From Longimicrobiales bacterium (GTDB lineage Bacteria; Gemmatimonadota; Gemmatimonadetes; Longimicrobiales; Gaopeijiaceae): a DNA stretch of 64,000 nucleotides. Location of the stretch: contig OY282361.1 of the NCBI GenBank assembly GCA_958295645.1, positions 1-64,000 of the forward strand, read 5' to 3'. This document shows positions 1-8,439 of this stretch, one piece after another. The notes under the pieces were generated by a model. That model saw only the letters and a list, made by a program, of their open reading frames with translations, searched no databases and was not told the origin of the DNA. A program made the position numbers and the translations under genes. Within the stretch, counting starts at the first letter, position 1. The number at the start of each line of letters is the position of its first letter.

Positions 1-1049
1 TCGAGTTGTGGGTTGGCGATGACCAGGTTCCCGTTCTGGACCCGCGGGCCGTTGATGTCTTGGAACCGTACCTCACCTGCTACACGATCGTATACGACGG
101 CATCGAGCCGAAGAGTCGACGCGAAAGGAAGCAGTCGTTCAGCCGTCTCAAGGGTATCTGGCAGCTAGGCACTCTAGCGCTCAAGGCACTTGACGACGAG
201 CGACGTGGGCTTGAAAGCAGCGCATCCGACAGTCGGTTTGAGAATACGGTAGCACTGATTCGCTCTGGTCCTCTTATGGTAGTGGAATATATGAAAATGC
301 CGCGTGGCGGCGACCGAAAGTGTGTCGGTGTCTTTCTCGGTCATTCCGATGCCGACGAAGCTCTTCATCTCTCCGAACCGCCGTCGCATGACACGTGGAA
401 TCCCAATTCGCAAAGACTGCGGGATGCCTATCCAGACGATCCAGAAAAGCGCGAGTTGTTGCAGGAAATGGTGCGTAGCATCGTTCGTCGCATCAAGAAC
501 CATTGCAGTGAATTCCTCAAGGAACTCAATCCCAGTAGAGATCCGCCGGTAGCGCCGGGAACCAGGCGACTACAGCAGATTCTAGCAAGTGTTATGAACG
601 CGAAGAAGCTTGACCGTCCTCATCCTCCTCTTCGTCACTCGGATCCGTTTGAGATACGAATTTCGGAAAGGCGCGTCAACTCGGAAGCCACGTCGGTCGT
701 CGAGGCTCGCGTTCGGATTAAGTTGAGGTCGGCGGCTCAGGCAGACCGTGTCAGTGCACTCGTGTCGATCATCCCTGCCGTCGTAGTTGACGACAACATG
801 CGTCGCGAAGTATCCGGTCGCGTGTCTCTGGCGTTCATGAGTGTTGACGGAGAAGATGTTGATCTCTCTGCGAACGAGCAGGGCGTGGCCGTCGACGTCT
901 GCAAGGATCGCGACACAGTGGTAGACATGAGTTCCGAATCTTTCAATCGCGACTATTACGCCCGTCTCGATGTAGTTGTCACGAATCAGTCGAACGAATC
1001 GGCCGCAGACGGCGGTATATCGCGAGAGAACGGGGGGCCCCCGAGTTGA
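1..1049 (+). CDS. GHKL (MORC/Hsp90-like) ATPase, C-terminal part, cut by window edge
   Basis: The frame is open from the first base and reads as mid-protein, so the N-terminus with the ATP-binding GHKL fold probably lies outside the window. What is visible is a transducer-like stretch (about residues 1-175 of the visible part) with the pattern VGVFLGHSDADEALHLSEPP followed by a helical KRELLQEMVRSIVRRIK segment, then a beta-rich C-terminal domain (about residues 215-330). The same order is seen at the end of the intact GHKL ATPase at 31890-33648, and this is why I call it an ATPase; no nucleotide-binding motif is visible here. The stop overlaps the start of the next gene, so it is the first visible gene of an operon ending in a DNA methyltransferase. 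Base composition is more AT-rich than the core genes. A different multidomain protein remains possible. Confidence 0.5.
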   Translation, partial: ELWVGDDQVPVLDPRAVDVLEPYLTCYTIVYDGIEPKSRRERKQSFSRLKGIWQLGTLALKALDDERRGLESSASDSRFENTVALIRSGPLMVVEYMKMPRGGDRKCVGVFLGHSDADEALHLSEPPSHDTWNPNSQRLRDAYPDDPEKRELLQEMVRSIVRRIKNHCSEFLKELNPSRDPPVAPGTRRLQQILASVMNAKKLDRPHPPLRHSDPFEIRISERRVNSEATSVVEARVRIKLRSAAQADRVSALVSIIPAVVVDDNMRREVSGRVSLAFMSVDGEDVDLSANEQGVAVDVCKDRDTVVDMSSESFNRDYYARLDVVVTNQSNESAADGGISRENGGPPS

Positions 1050-2005
1050 ATGCCGCCGTTGGCAGGCATGGGCGCCGACGGACGGAACGGCGGTTGCTTC
1101 CGCCGTTCGGGGACGGGTGCAGCCCGAACAAATTGTCGAATCTTCTTGGCAGTCTCCTTGAGGATTGCCGGTTTTCTCCGTTCCCCAACCAACAGGCCGA
1201 CGATTCACCGTACTATCTTGAGCCAAGCGAGGCGGATCGGGCGATCGAGCCTCGATTCTCCTTCACCGTCAGCAACCTTGACGACGTCCGGAGTCGGCTT
1301 CCTTTGGCCGATGCGCATATGGAACTCGTCGTTTCTGTTCGTAGTAGCCGCTTGAAGCGATACAAGCACCTCGGCCAATGGGCCCTAGCTGACGTGCCAT
1401 CGAACTGGTCGCCAGCGTCGAGAGACATGGACGAAATGCAGGCCGGGGGCGCACTGGAGTTCATTCTCGCCATCCGCGTTGTCGTGGATGCCCCGATCCT
1501 GGCTCAGCACGGCGTCGGCATCGGCAAGGTGCTCTGCAGGCGCGAATTTGCGATCCGGCAGCGCATTGACGCCGTCTCGTTCCCGTTCAGCTGGCGCCAA
1601 TTTGGTGCGGACACGAGTTATCCGTCCGAACTGCTGTGGGCGATCAAGTGGAAAGATGCCACCGGCGAAGAACGGTATCTGCGGCCGATAGGCGATGTGC
1701 TTACGGTGTATATGAACAAGGCTGCCGAAGAACGGCTCAACGCGATGAATGCGGCGGCAGGGAAGGGAGACCTCACATGGAGGATGTTGGCTGCCGAGAT
1801 CATTACCCTAATATGGAGCGAAGTGCTTAGGGGCACGGAAAACGAGCCAGACCCGACCGACACGGATACGCTGGCTGGCCAAGTCTATGAGCGACTTGCA
1901 AACAGAAGCGGTCGCGCATACGCGGATATCCGCGGAATGGTTGAGGAGGAAGGCCTGTTGGAGCTTCGTTCTCACGTCGCTAGGATTGTTGGGGTCGTCG
2001 GGTAG
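1046..2005 (+). CDS. Unassigned 319-aa protein, middle gene of the GHKL ATPase operon
   Basis: I do not recognise a named family. The first 45 residues are basic and of low information, so the TTG start (TTGA overlap with the previous stop) may be too early; a downstream start is possible. The protein has an N-terminal beta-rich half (roughly residues 75-215) and a C-terminal helical half containing LTVYMNKAAEERLNAM and a hydrophobic helix with MLAAEIITLIW, then a final helix rich in Glu and Leu. This order (beta half, VYMN/VVNM-type motif, hydrophobic helix, charged C-terminal helices) is also seen in the 267-aa protein at 31065-31868, which occupies the equivalent place after a GHKL ATPase. 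No signal peptide or catalytic motif is seen. Inferred role: partner of the ATPase in a DNA-modification or defence module. Confidence 0.6.
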   Translation: MNAAVGRHGRRRTERRLLPPFGDGCSPNKLSNLLGSLLEDCRFSPFPNQQADDSPYYLEPSEADRAIEPRFSFTVSNLDDVRSRLPLADAHMELVVSVRSSRLKRYKHLGQWALADVPSNWSPASRDMDEMQAGGALEFILAIRVVVDAPILAQHGVGIGKVLCRREFAIRQRIDAVSFPFSWRQFGADTSYPSELLWAIKWKDATGEERYLRPIGDVLTVYMNKAAEERLNAMNAAAGKGDLTWRMLAAEIITLIWSEVLRGTENEPDPTDTDTLAGQVYERLANRSGRAYADIRGMVEEEGLLELRSHVARIVGVVG

Positions 2006-2028
2006 GCGAAAACCCGAGAGAGTGGATC

Positions 2029-2796
2029 ATGACCAACGACTGCCGTCGAGTTAGAACGCTTTCCGACGAGAAGGCTCGAAGCGCGATTGAGGCACGACGT
2101 GACGGGTTGCCTCTAAAGTTGCTAGCGGGAGATTGCGGTACGATCGAGGGTCTGGGCAGCTGGGATCCGGCGGTCGTGGAAGACGCCTGTTCTGCGGTTC
2201 GTGATCTGCTCGTGAAGTTGCAGGAAGACGGCGTCAAGGTAAACGGCTTCAATTTCGATCGGGTGGCGTGTTCGCTGATTCACAAGAAAACGCAGTTGCC
2301 GTCAAGAGTGGCAGCGTCGGACGGTTTTTGGAAATGGATGGCCGTCGAGAAGTTGCCGGATGTCATTGAGGCTAGACGCCGGAATCCAACGAAGAACCGT
2401 CATGCCCGTTTGGAAAACTACGGCATCGACACTCCAGATATCGGCAAGAATCGCCTTGGGATAATATGGCTTCGGGCCAACATGCTTTTCGATAGAAAAG
2501 CGGACAATCCGTATCACCTTGCGGAGAGGTTCCTGCATACGGATTTTGTTGAATCAGCCATCATTCGACACAGATACGGTTATTGTCGCAACTTGGCCAG
2601 AGTGTTAGTAGAGTTTCAATATCGTCAGCCAACGAGCAAGAAGACCTATCTGCGCAATACTGGTTCTCGTAGCCCCATTCGCGAGTTGTACAAACGGCTT
2701 CGACATTTACACAGTGTCTATGCATTTGAGTTCATGAGCGAACCCGAGCTATGGTCTGTGCTGGAAAGGCATAGCAAGGATCTTCAGCGAGCCTAG
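2029..2796 (+). CDS. Unassigned W-rich helical protein (255 aa), third gene of the module
   Basis: The ATG at 2029 follows the previous stop by 23 bases. The protein is soluble and mostly helical. Its centre has an FWKWMAV motif (about residue 102), followed by an RLGIIWLRANM helix (about residue 143) and a Tyr/Arg-rich C-terminal helical region. An FW motif followed by a tryptophan-containing helix and a helical tail is also present in the 283-aa protein at 30221-31072. From memory this architecture recalls DUF6339-type proteins that accompany GHKL ATPases, but I cannot confirm that without a profile search. It sits between the ATPase-associated protein and the methyltransferase on the same strand, so it is probably co-transcribed with both. 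No enzymatic motif was found. Confidence 0.6.
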   Translation: MTNDCRRVRTLSDEKARSAIEARRDGLPLKLLAGDCGTIEGLGSWDPAVVEDACSAVRDLLVKLQEDGVKVNGFNFDRVACSLIHKKTQLPSRVAASDGFWKWMAVEKLPDVIEARRRNPTKNRHARLENYGIDTPDIGKNRLGIIWLRANMLFDRKADNPYHLAERFLHTDFVESAIIRHRYGYCRNLARVLVEFQYRQPTSKKTYLRNTGSRSPIRELYKRLRHLHSVYAFEFMSEPELWSVLERHSKDLQRA

Positions 2797-2800
2797 CGTC

Positions 2801-4123
2801 ATGATAGAAAAACATCAAGCATCGTTCGACAACGGCGGCGCGATTCGAGAGATGTTCTCCTGCAGCGACTCTCGGATCATCAAGAGCCTGAAAGTGTGTG
2901 ATGCGACGGGGGAGTCGTTTTGTCGCGGACGTGTGTCCGTGGACGAGTTGGAGAAGACGTCGTTGCAGTCTCAGTTCGATCATGCGTTGTTGCGAGGCGA
3001 AGTAGGATACGCACGCCGAGCCAACAAGCGGAGTGTTGCGATTGCCGACGTGTTCTGTGGTGCGGGGGGATTGTCGCACGGTATTCGCGAAGCCGTATTG
3101 GCAGCCGGCATGATGCCCGACTTCGTCTTCGCGGCCGACAACAGCGCGGTCGCGTTGGATGTGTACCGACGCAATTTTGATCCGGCCTGCTGGTCGTCAC
3201 GTAACGTCTGGACGTCGGTGACAACCAACTATTCGTATCGCAATGGCGAGGCCAGGTTCCTGGGAGAACCGATAATATTGGACGAATCGATGCTTCCAGC
3301 GGTTGGCGGCGTGGATATCTTGTTGGGCGGGCCGCCATGCGAGGGACACTCGACCTCCAACAATGTCAGCCGGCGGTCCGATCCGCGTAACATGTACTAT
3401 GTCGCGATGCCGTCCCTGGCCGTCGCATTGGGTGCGAAGGTGGTGATCGTCGAGAATGTGCCCGGGATCAGGCATGACCGCCGCCAGATACTGGATGAAG
3501 CGAGGGCTCTGTTTAGATCGCGAGGGTACTACGTGGCCGAAGCGGTAATTGATGCGACAACTCTTGGATTGCCGCAGACAAGGAAACGGCATATCCTTCT
3601 TGCGTCAATCAATGGAGCCCCGGATCTGTTGGGTGTTGTCGAAGCCGTAGGACGACCGCAACGGGACCTGCGGTGGGTGATTGGGGACCTTCTTCGACGG
3701 GCAGCACGCGATCCCATGGACGTGCCGGCCGAGTTGTCCGACACCAATCGGGCAAGGATAGACTACCTGTTTGATCACGACCTGTTTGACCTGCCCAACA
3801 ATTGGCGGCCGGACTGCCACAAGGACGGTCACACCTACCCATCGATCTATGGCAGACTACGGTGGGACAAGCCGGCGGGAACCATAACGACCGGTTTCAA
3901 TACGCCTGGACGTGGGCGGTACATACATCCCGAAGTCCGAAGAACCATCACTCCCCATGAAGCGGCAAGGATTCAGGGATTTCCCGACACGTTTGAGTTT
4001 AGGATGGTCAGCGGACAGCCCTTGTCGAGGACAAAGGCGTCAAACATGATCGGCGGTGCTGTTCCGCCCCAGATAGGCTACGCGGCTGGCGTTGCGGCGT
4101 TGGTTGCGTTGAGCGGCCGCTAA
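2801..4123 (+). CDS. DNA (cytosine-5-)-methyltransferase
   Basis: The protein should methylate cytosine at C5 in a specific DNA sequence using S-adenosylmethionine. Class motifs appear in order: motif I with FCGAGG near residue 86, motif IV GGPPCEGHS with the catalytic Cys near residue 180, motif VI ENV near residue 216, motif VIII QTRKRH near residue 259, and motif X ending NMIGGAVPPQIG near the C-terminus. At 440 aa it is slightly long for the family because about 78 residues precede motif I. The region between motifs VIII and X that would hold the target-recognition domain is short. The gene starts five bases after the upstream gene and closes the operon with the GHKL ATPase. No restriction endonuclease is visible, so cleavage, if any, would come from the module or from genes left of the window. 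Confidence 0.93.
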   Translation: MIEKHQASFDNGGAIREMFSCSDSRIIKSLKVCDATGESFCRGRVSVDELEKTSLQSQFDHALLRGEVGYARRANKRSVAIADVFCGAGGLSHGIREAVLAAGMMPDFVFAADNSAVALDVYRRNFDPACWSSRNVWTSVTTNYSYRNGEARFLGEPIILDESMLPAVGGVDILLGGPPCEGHSTSNNVSRRSDPRNMYYVAMPSLAVALGAKVVIVENVPGIRHDRRQILDEARALFRSRGYYVAEAVIDATTLGLPQTRKRHILLASINGAPDLLGVVEAVGRPQRDLRWVIGDLLRRAARDPMDVPAELSDTNRARIDYLFDHDLFDLPNNWRPDCHKDGHTYPSIYGRLRWDKPAGTITTGFNTPGRGRYIHPEVRRTITPHEAARIQGFPDTFEFRMVSGQPLSRTKASNMIGGAVPPQIGYAAGVAALVALSGR

Positions 4124-4175
4124 CAATCCACCGCGTCTTTGTCCTGACCGCCGTCGGCGAAGGTTGGTGGTGCGT

Positions 4176-4799
4176 TCACTCGCCCGGGGACCCTTGTTCG
4201 GTTGCGCCGCACCAACGGGAGCGGAGCTCCGTTGCCAGGTCACGCCACAGCTTGTCGAATGAGGAAGCCGATCGCGCGGCCGCCATGTCGAAGGCCGCCG
4301 TGAGCGACGCTTGGTGCAAAGCGGGTCGGTAGGCCCCCTCCGACGCTTGGTGGCGGCTCAGCCATCCCTTGGCGTCCCGGATGCTTTCCGGATCGGCGGG
4401 AGAAGACATGTTCGCTCGCAATCCCTGCCTTCCCGCCAGCGATTCGGCCGCCGCGAGAAACCACGCTTCGTACTCTGCCTTGGCGAGGACGACGCGTGTC
4501 GTCCGGTCTGGCCGGGCTCTCGCGGCACGCCGCGCCAACCGCGGCCCGAGTTCGGCTGGGCAATCCGCATCGGCATCCAGGAGAACCAGAACCAGGCCCG
4601 CGGGAGCGACTCGTCCCGCCACGAAGTCGATGGCATCCTCGAAGTAGGGCCTCTTCACGACCTGTTGCCTCCCCCGCCGGAGCACCGTTATCCTGAGGTG
4701 CAAGCCGGGCGCTACGACACCGGCGATCCTACGCAGCAGCACCGGCACGGCGAGCGTCTCGCCCTTGCCTTCCACGATGACCCCGACGTCGCATGTCAC
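4176..4799 (-). CDS. DUF4276-type (Toprim-like) protein
   Basis: This 207-aa protein has the layout of DUF4276: VIVEGKGE at residues 7-14 supplies the first acidic residue, and VLLDADADC near residue 75 supplies the DxDxD triad, both typical of Toprim folds that bind metal and act on nucleic acids. A helical C-terminal half follows. The GTG start overlaps the stop of the upstream ATPase gene (GTGA), so the two are translationally coupled. Paired ATPase plus Toprim proteins are the basis of OLD-like and PARIS-type defence, where the Toprim protein is the effector. The pair here resembles that logic but I cannot say it is one of those systems. It converges with the methyltransferase gene with a 52-bp gap. 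Confidence 0.75.
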   Translation of the reverse strand: MTCDVGVIVEGKGETLAVPVLLRRIAGVVAPGLHLRITVLRRGRQQVVKRPYFEDAIDFVAGRVAPAGLVLVLLDADADCPAELGPRLARRAARARPDRTTRVVLAKAEYEAWFLAAAESLAGRQGLRANMSSPADPESIRDAKGWLSRHQASEGAYRPALHQASLTAAFDMAAARSASSFDKLWRDLATELRSRWCGATEQGSPGE

Positions 4800-6013
4800 C
4801 GGGAAGTCGCCGGGCCGAACAACGAGACTTGGGACGGTCGCAGACGCGAAGCGTTTTCGTCCGGCAGCAGTTGCTCCGCGCGCATCAGCTCGCCGACTGT
4901 GAAGGTGCCCTTCGCGATGGCCGATCTGCCCACCTCGTCGATGGGGCCGAACCGCCCGCCGCCCTCGCCGGACGCTACTACGATGATGGAGTCCGCCCGA
5001 ATGTCCTTGTGGTCAAGCAGGTCCGCGCTTTGGCTGGAGGCGATCACCTGAGTCCTGTCCGCGCCGTCCGCCAAGATGTCGAGCAGAACATCGAGCGCTC
5101 CGGGATGAAGCGCGGTCTCCGGCTCCTCAATGCCGACTAGGCCGCGGCGAGAACCGTCGTGGCCAGCTCCCTGCAACAACGCCGCCAACATGCCGACGAC
5201 CCTGAGCGTCCCGTCTGACATGTCGCTGGCGAAGAAACGCCTATGCTGCGTTCCTTCGCGAACCATCTTCCTGAACGCGAGCGTCTGTTTGGGACCCATC
5301 GTCAGTCTGTCCACGGCGACCAACTCCGGCACCACCGCCTGCAGGTAGAGGTCGATCCTCTCCTTGGTCGTCGGCGAACGCCGCTTGATGGTGTCCACCA
5401 CGCTGGCCAAGTTGCGCCCATCTTCCCGCAGGGGACCCGCCTCGGCCTCGTGCAGCTCCCGAATGACGGCCGGATCGAGCCGATAGACGCACATCTCCGA
5501 CAACGCCTTGAAGACGGGATGAAACTCGGGCACGGCCGCCAAGCGAATCAAGTACAGATTGTCCGGGGCGACGGGCGGAGGGTGGGAGAACGTGCACTCG
5601 GCCACCCGCCCCTTCTCGACTCGGCAGAAGTGGACTCCCTCCGGCCCCACGCGTCGGCATTCCTCTCGTCGCACGTCGATTCCGCCGTCGCCGTCCAACC
5701 CGACCGCGACAGCGTAGTGGCCCGCAATGTCCCCGAGGCCGTAGTCGAGGCGAATTCCGAAGTACCTTGCACGCCTCGTCGTCCGGCGCACGATCTCTCC
5801 GACGCCTCCGCGCTTGCGAACGGCGTCGGCCAACGAGGATCGGAGAGATTCTCCCACTAAGCCAAGTGCGTCGAGGAAGTTGCTCTTTCCCGAGCCGTTC
5901 GGCCCTACCAGGAACGAGAGCTGGCTCAGCTCCACGTCGCAGGCCGCGATGTTGCGGTAGTTGCGGATTCCGACCCGGGAGACTAGGCGGCGGCTGGAGG
6001 TTGGGGCGTTCAT
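4796..6013 (-). CDS. SMC/OLD-like AAA ATPase (AAA_21 type)
   Basis: This is a 405-aa ABC/SMC-class ATPase. The N-terminus has the typical VGIRNYRNIAACDVEL beta-hairpin, Walker A FLVGPNGSGKSN at about residues 34-45, Walker B with GIEEPETALHPG near residue 293, and a switch segment SSQSADLLDH near residue 322. The coiled-coil insertion is short, as in AAA_21/AAA_15 defence ATPases and not as in RecN or SMC. I chose the ATG at 6013 because the homologous hairpin begins shortly after it; the open frame further upstream runs into the insertion sequence and is not coding for this protein. The start is only 26 bp from the IS left end, so the native promoter may have been separated from the gene. 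The next gene is the Toprim-like partner. Confidence 0.85.
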   Translation of the reverse strand: MNAPTSSRRLVSRVGIRNYRNIAACDVELSQLSFLVGPNGSGKSNFLDALGLVGESLRSSLADAVRKRGGVGEIVRRTTRRARYFGIRLDYGLGDIAGHYAVAVGLDGDGGIDVRREECRRVGPEGVHFCRVEKGRVAECTFSHPPPVAPDNLYLIRLAAVPEFHPVFKALSEMCVYRLDPAVIRELHEAEAGPLREDGRNLASVVDTIKRRSPTTKERIDLYLQAVVPELVAVDRLTMGPKQTLAFRKMVREGTQHRRFFASDMSDGTLRVVGMLAALLQGAGHDGSRRGLVGIEEPETALHPGALDVLLDILADGADRTQVIASSQSADLLDHKDIRADSIIVVASGEGGGRFGPIDEVGRSAIAKGTFTVGELMRAEQLLPDENASRLRPSQVSLFGPATSR

Positions 6014-6038
6014 GGGTAGGTGGGCCAAAGTCGTACTA

Positions 6039-6055
6039 GAACTTATCTCAAAAAC
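6039..6055 (+). repeat. IS left inverted repeat
   Basis: Seventeen bases, GAACTTATCTCAAAAAC, matching the complement of the right end at 16 of 17 positions. Confidence 0.88.
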
Positions 6056-6098
6056 ATGAGAAGGTTGCGGGGGTCGACGAGATGGGGTATGTTCAGGC

Positions 6099-6882
6099 AT
6101 GAAGGAAGTGCTTTTGAGCGACGGGCAGTGGGAGCGTGTGCGTTGCCACTTTCCCGAGGAGGCGAGGCCGAAGGGGAGGCGGGGACGGCCGCCGGCGCCG
6201 ACTCGGCGTGTGCTGGAAGCGGTGCTGTGGATTCTGCACACGGGGGCGCAGTGGCGGTTTCTGCCGCAGTGCTACCCGAACCACAAGACGGTGCACCGGC
6301 GGTTTCAAGCGTGGGTCCGGGCGGGTGTGCTCGAGCGAGTGCTGGAGGACTTGGCGGGGGAAGCGAAGCAGCGGGGCCTCTTCGACGGAACGGAAGCGTA
6401 CGTGGACGCGTCGTTCGCGCGAGGCAAAGGGCGGGGGTGCGGACGTGGGAGTCGCGAAGGCGGGCAAGGGCGTGAAGATCATGGCGATCGTGGACCGTTG
6501 CGGGCTTCCGCTGTCGTTGAGCACGCATCCGGCCAACCCGCACGAATCGAAGCTGGTGCAGTTGTCGTTGGACTTGGCGTTCGCGCAGGAGGCGCCGGCG
6601 AACCTGATCGGAGACAAGGCGTACGACAGCGACGCTCTGGACGCGGCGTTGCGGGAGCGGGGTGTGGAGATGATCGCGCCGCACCGTCGCAACCGGAGAC
6701 GGCGCACGCAGGACGGTCGCCGTCTGCGCCGGGCGAAGCGGCGGTGGATCGTGGAGCGGTTCTTCGGCTGGATGCAGTGGAAGCGCAGGCTTCTGATCCG
6801 CTGGGAGCATCATCCGGAGAACTTTCTGGGCTTCGTGCAGTTGTCGGCGATCTGCATCTTCTTCAAGCATCTCGGTTTTTGA
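6099..6882 (+). pseudogene. IS5-family transposase in two frames
   Basis: The first part, from the ATG at 6099, carries the N-terminal DUF4096-like domain (LSDGQWERV, then a GRPP segment) and runs to the first catalytic block, YVDASFARGKG. The protein then continues in another frame as KGGGADVGVAKAGKG through the DDE core with LIGDKAYDSDAL and the C-terminal RWIVERFFGWMQWKRR (the Y/R-x-x-x-E-x-x-x-K/R signature region). The shift lies near 6421-6430 and is +1 (or -2). Some IS427-like elements use frameshifting to make transposase from two reading frames, but a -1 slip at this site would not restore the frame. I therefore favour a mutation or sequencing error, with programmed frameshifting as the alternative. 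Confidence 0.78.
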
Positions 6883-6891
6883 GATAGGTTC
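6875..6891 (-). repeat. IS right inverted repeat
   Basis: On the minus strand it reads GAACCTATCTCAAAAAC, one mismatch from the left repeat. It contains the TGA stop of the transposase. Confidence 0.88.
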
Positions 6892-7015
6892 TAAACAGAA
6901 TGTTTCTGCGATCGGTCGCAAGGTCACACTTGACGACGATGTCCTGTGATCAAGCCATCGCGACACTGGCGAGGTTGTTGCCATATCTTGTTGTGCCGAC
7001 TGGATTATCGTCTCA

Positions 7016-7762
7016 TCATGTCGTCTTGCCGCTAGGTACGTGAAAAGCCACAGGCGATTGCTCTATCGTCATTGAGTTCGCTGTGGTTGTGACAATGCAT
7101 TCGCGACTAATGCCACCATCAACAGATACGACGACGTCACCATCCCTGGTGAAAGCAACGACCGCATCTCCGAATGTCGAGCGAGCAGGCGGTAGCTGCA
7201 ACCCTCCCCACTGTGAGCTTCCCTTGTCGACGGCGTGTCCCACAATCACTGCTGATCCAGGGAGAACACGATGTGGTCCGGGCGTGAACTCAATACCGGC
7301 AAGCGATATTTCCGCGTTGACACCAACTTGAGCCATCACATCGCCTGCTGTCGTCTTCAAGAGCGCGGCGCCGTAATTGGTCAATCCATGCACAACGATG
7401 GACCCACCGTTGATGTCTGCTCTGATGTAATCCCACTTGGACAGTTTTCCGACGACTGATCTGAACTTGTCATTGGCCATATCCAGTCCAATGTCGTGTG
7501 GCCTGCAGACGGGATGCTGCTCCGGGGGCGTGGCCGCTAGACATGCCAAGAGCTTTAGGTAGTCGTTCCTTTGCAGTATCTTACGCTTGTCTGCGGCCGC
7601 AGCCATGGCCTGCGCGGATTGGCCATTAGTTGATGACACAGAATCTCCGGATGTCGTCCGCTTGCGCAAATGGCCCTTCACCTTCCTGACCAGCGTTACA
7701 CCCGCTCGCCACACAACGTCTACACGTGCTGCCGTATCGATAATGAGCAGTGGATCGATCAT
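7016..7762 (-). CDS. Unassigned 248-aa protein with a possible winged-helix segment
   Basis: I do not recognise the family. Residues 1-60 include a hydrophobic start and a Ser/Thr/Gly-rich linker. Residues about 63-130 look like a helix-turn-helix or winged-helix unit: several helices followed by KLSKWDYIRADINGGSIVV, which would form the wing, and a closing helix with TNYGAALLK. The remainder is beta-rich with no catalytic signature. The ATG lies four bases after the stop of the XRE-type gene on the same strand, so they are probably co-transcribed. A role as a DNA-binding accessory protein is a guess from this shape. It is bounded by the insertion sequence on the downstream side. Confidence 0.5.
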   Translation of the reverse strand: MIDPLLIIDTAARVDVVWRAGVTLVRKVKGHLRKRTTSGDSVSSTNGQSAQAMAAAADKRKILQRNDYLKLLACLAATPPEQHPVCRPHDIGLDMANDKFRSVVGKLSKWDYIRADINGGSIVVHGLTNYGAALLKTTAGDVMAQVGVNAEISLAGIEFTPGPHRVLPGSAVIVGHAVDKGSSQWGGLQLPPARSTFGDAVVAFTRDGDVVVSVDGGISRECIVTTTANSMTIEQSPVAFHVPSGKTT

Positions 7763-7765
7763 CTC

Positions 7766-8353
7766 TTAATCATCTTCTCTGTCTGGTGTGGATGGTTTAC
7801 AGCCTGTCTCGCCATGATCACTGGTGACTTCGCGTCGGTCGCGGTCACGCAGTCCAGCGCAACGTGTGGAAAAAGCCGCGAAGTAGCGTGGGTCGTTGAA
7901 GCCGCGCTGCCCCAACTTTTTGGTGGTTACCGCTGAACCCTGCTCCGACGCTTCCCACGGCGATCCGGGCGGCGCGTGAGAATACGCGGGAAGCGCGGTT
8001 CGCCCGCGACCAAGCCTCCTCTCGAGGTTGGCCGTCTCATGCCCCAGGGCCGCGGAACGGCGTAGAGGCTCCAGTGCGCAATCGCTGAGACGGACGTTGG
8101 CGTGCCGACGGAAGAGAGCGGCGATGGCAGCGGTTGGCTCGTAGTCCTCGTCTAGGAAGTCGGCCATGTCGCGGCCGTAGAGGTACGCGAGCCGATGCAG
8201 CTCCAGCCCGGACACGCCCCTGCGACCCGCTTTCATCTCCGAGACGGCGGACCGAGGAAGGTGAAGGGCCTTGGCCACCTCGGCTTGGCTGAGCTTCCAG
8301 GCTTTGCGGGCCAGCCGGAGCCGACGGCCGATCTCAGCTTCGATAGCGGTCAT
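7766..8353 (-). pseudogene. XRE-type HTH regulator, N-terminal half of an XRE-ImmA protein
   Basis: Residues 1-65 form a canonical XRE helix-turn-helix (WKLSQAEVAKALHLPRSAVS). Residues 66-140 continue as in longer XRE-ImmA/IrrE proteins, with ELHRLAYLYGRDMADFL and a conserved-looking SPWEASEQG segment that normally leads into the metallopeptidase domain. After that the similarity I can recall ends and a tail of about 55 residues without family character follows. The matching C-terminal half lies on the opposite strand at about 8500-9045. The truncated HTH protein could still bind DNA and be expressed with the downstream 248-aa gene, so a functional short regulator is the alternative to a pseudogene. 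Confidence 0.65.
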
Positions 8354-8439
8354 GGATCGTAAGGTCGGAAATCACGAAGTTTCACGGCAGATCACGCCAT
8401 ATCATGTGGCATACACCAACGTAACACGTCTTTGGTCGG

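Larger units (their letters stand above)
6039..6891 (+). mobile_element. IS5-family insertion sequence (IS427-like), 853 bp
   Basis: The element is bounded by 17-bp inverted repeats, GAACTTATCTCAAAAAC on the left and its complement with one mismatch on the right, and it is flanked by TA on both sides (6037-6038 and 6892-6893), consistent with a short target duplication. Length and transposase type fit the IS427 subgroup of IS5. The near-identity of the ends suggests a fairly recent insertion. The transposase stop codon lies inside the right repeat. Confidence 0.88.

Noticed and set aside
6014-6241. Longer ATPase starting upstream inside the IS
   Set aside because: The extra 76 residues are antisense reading of the insertion sequence.
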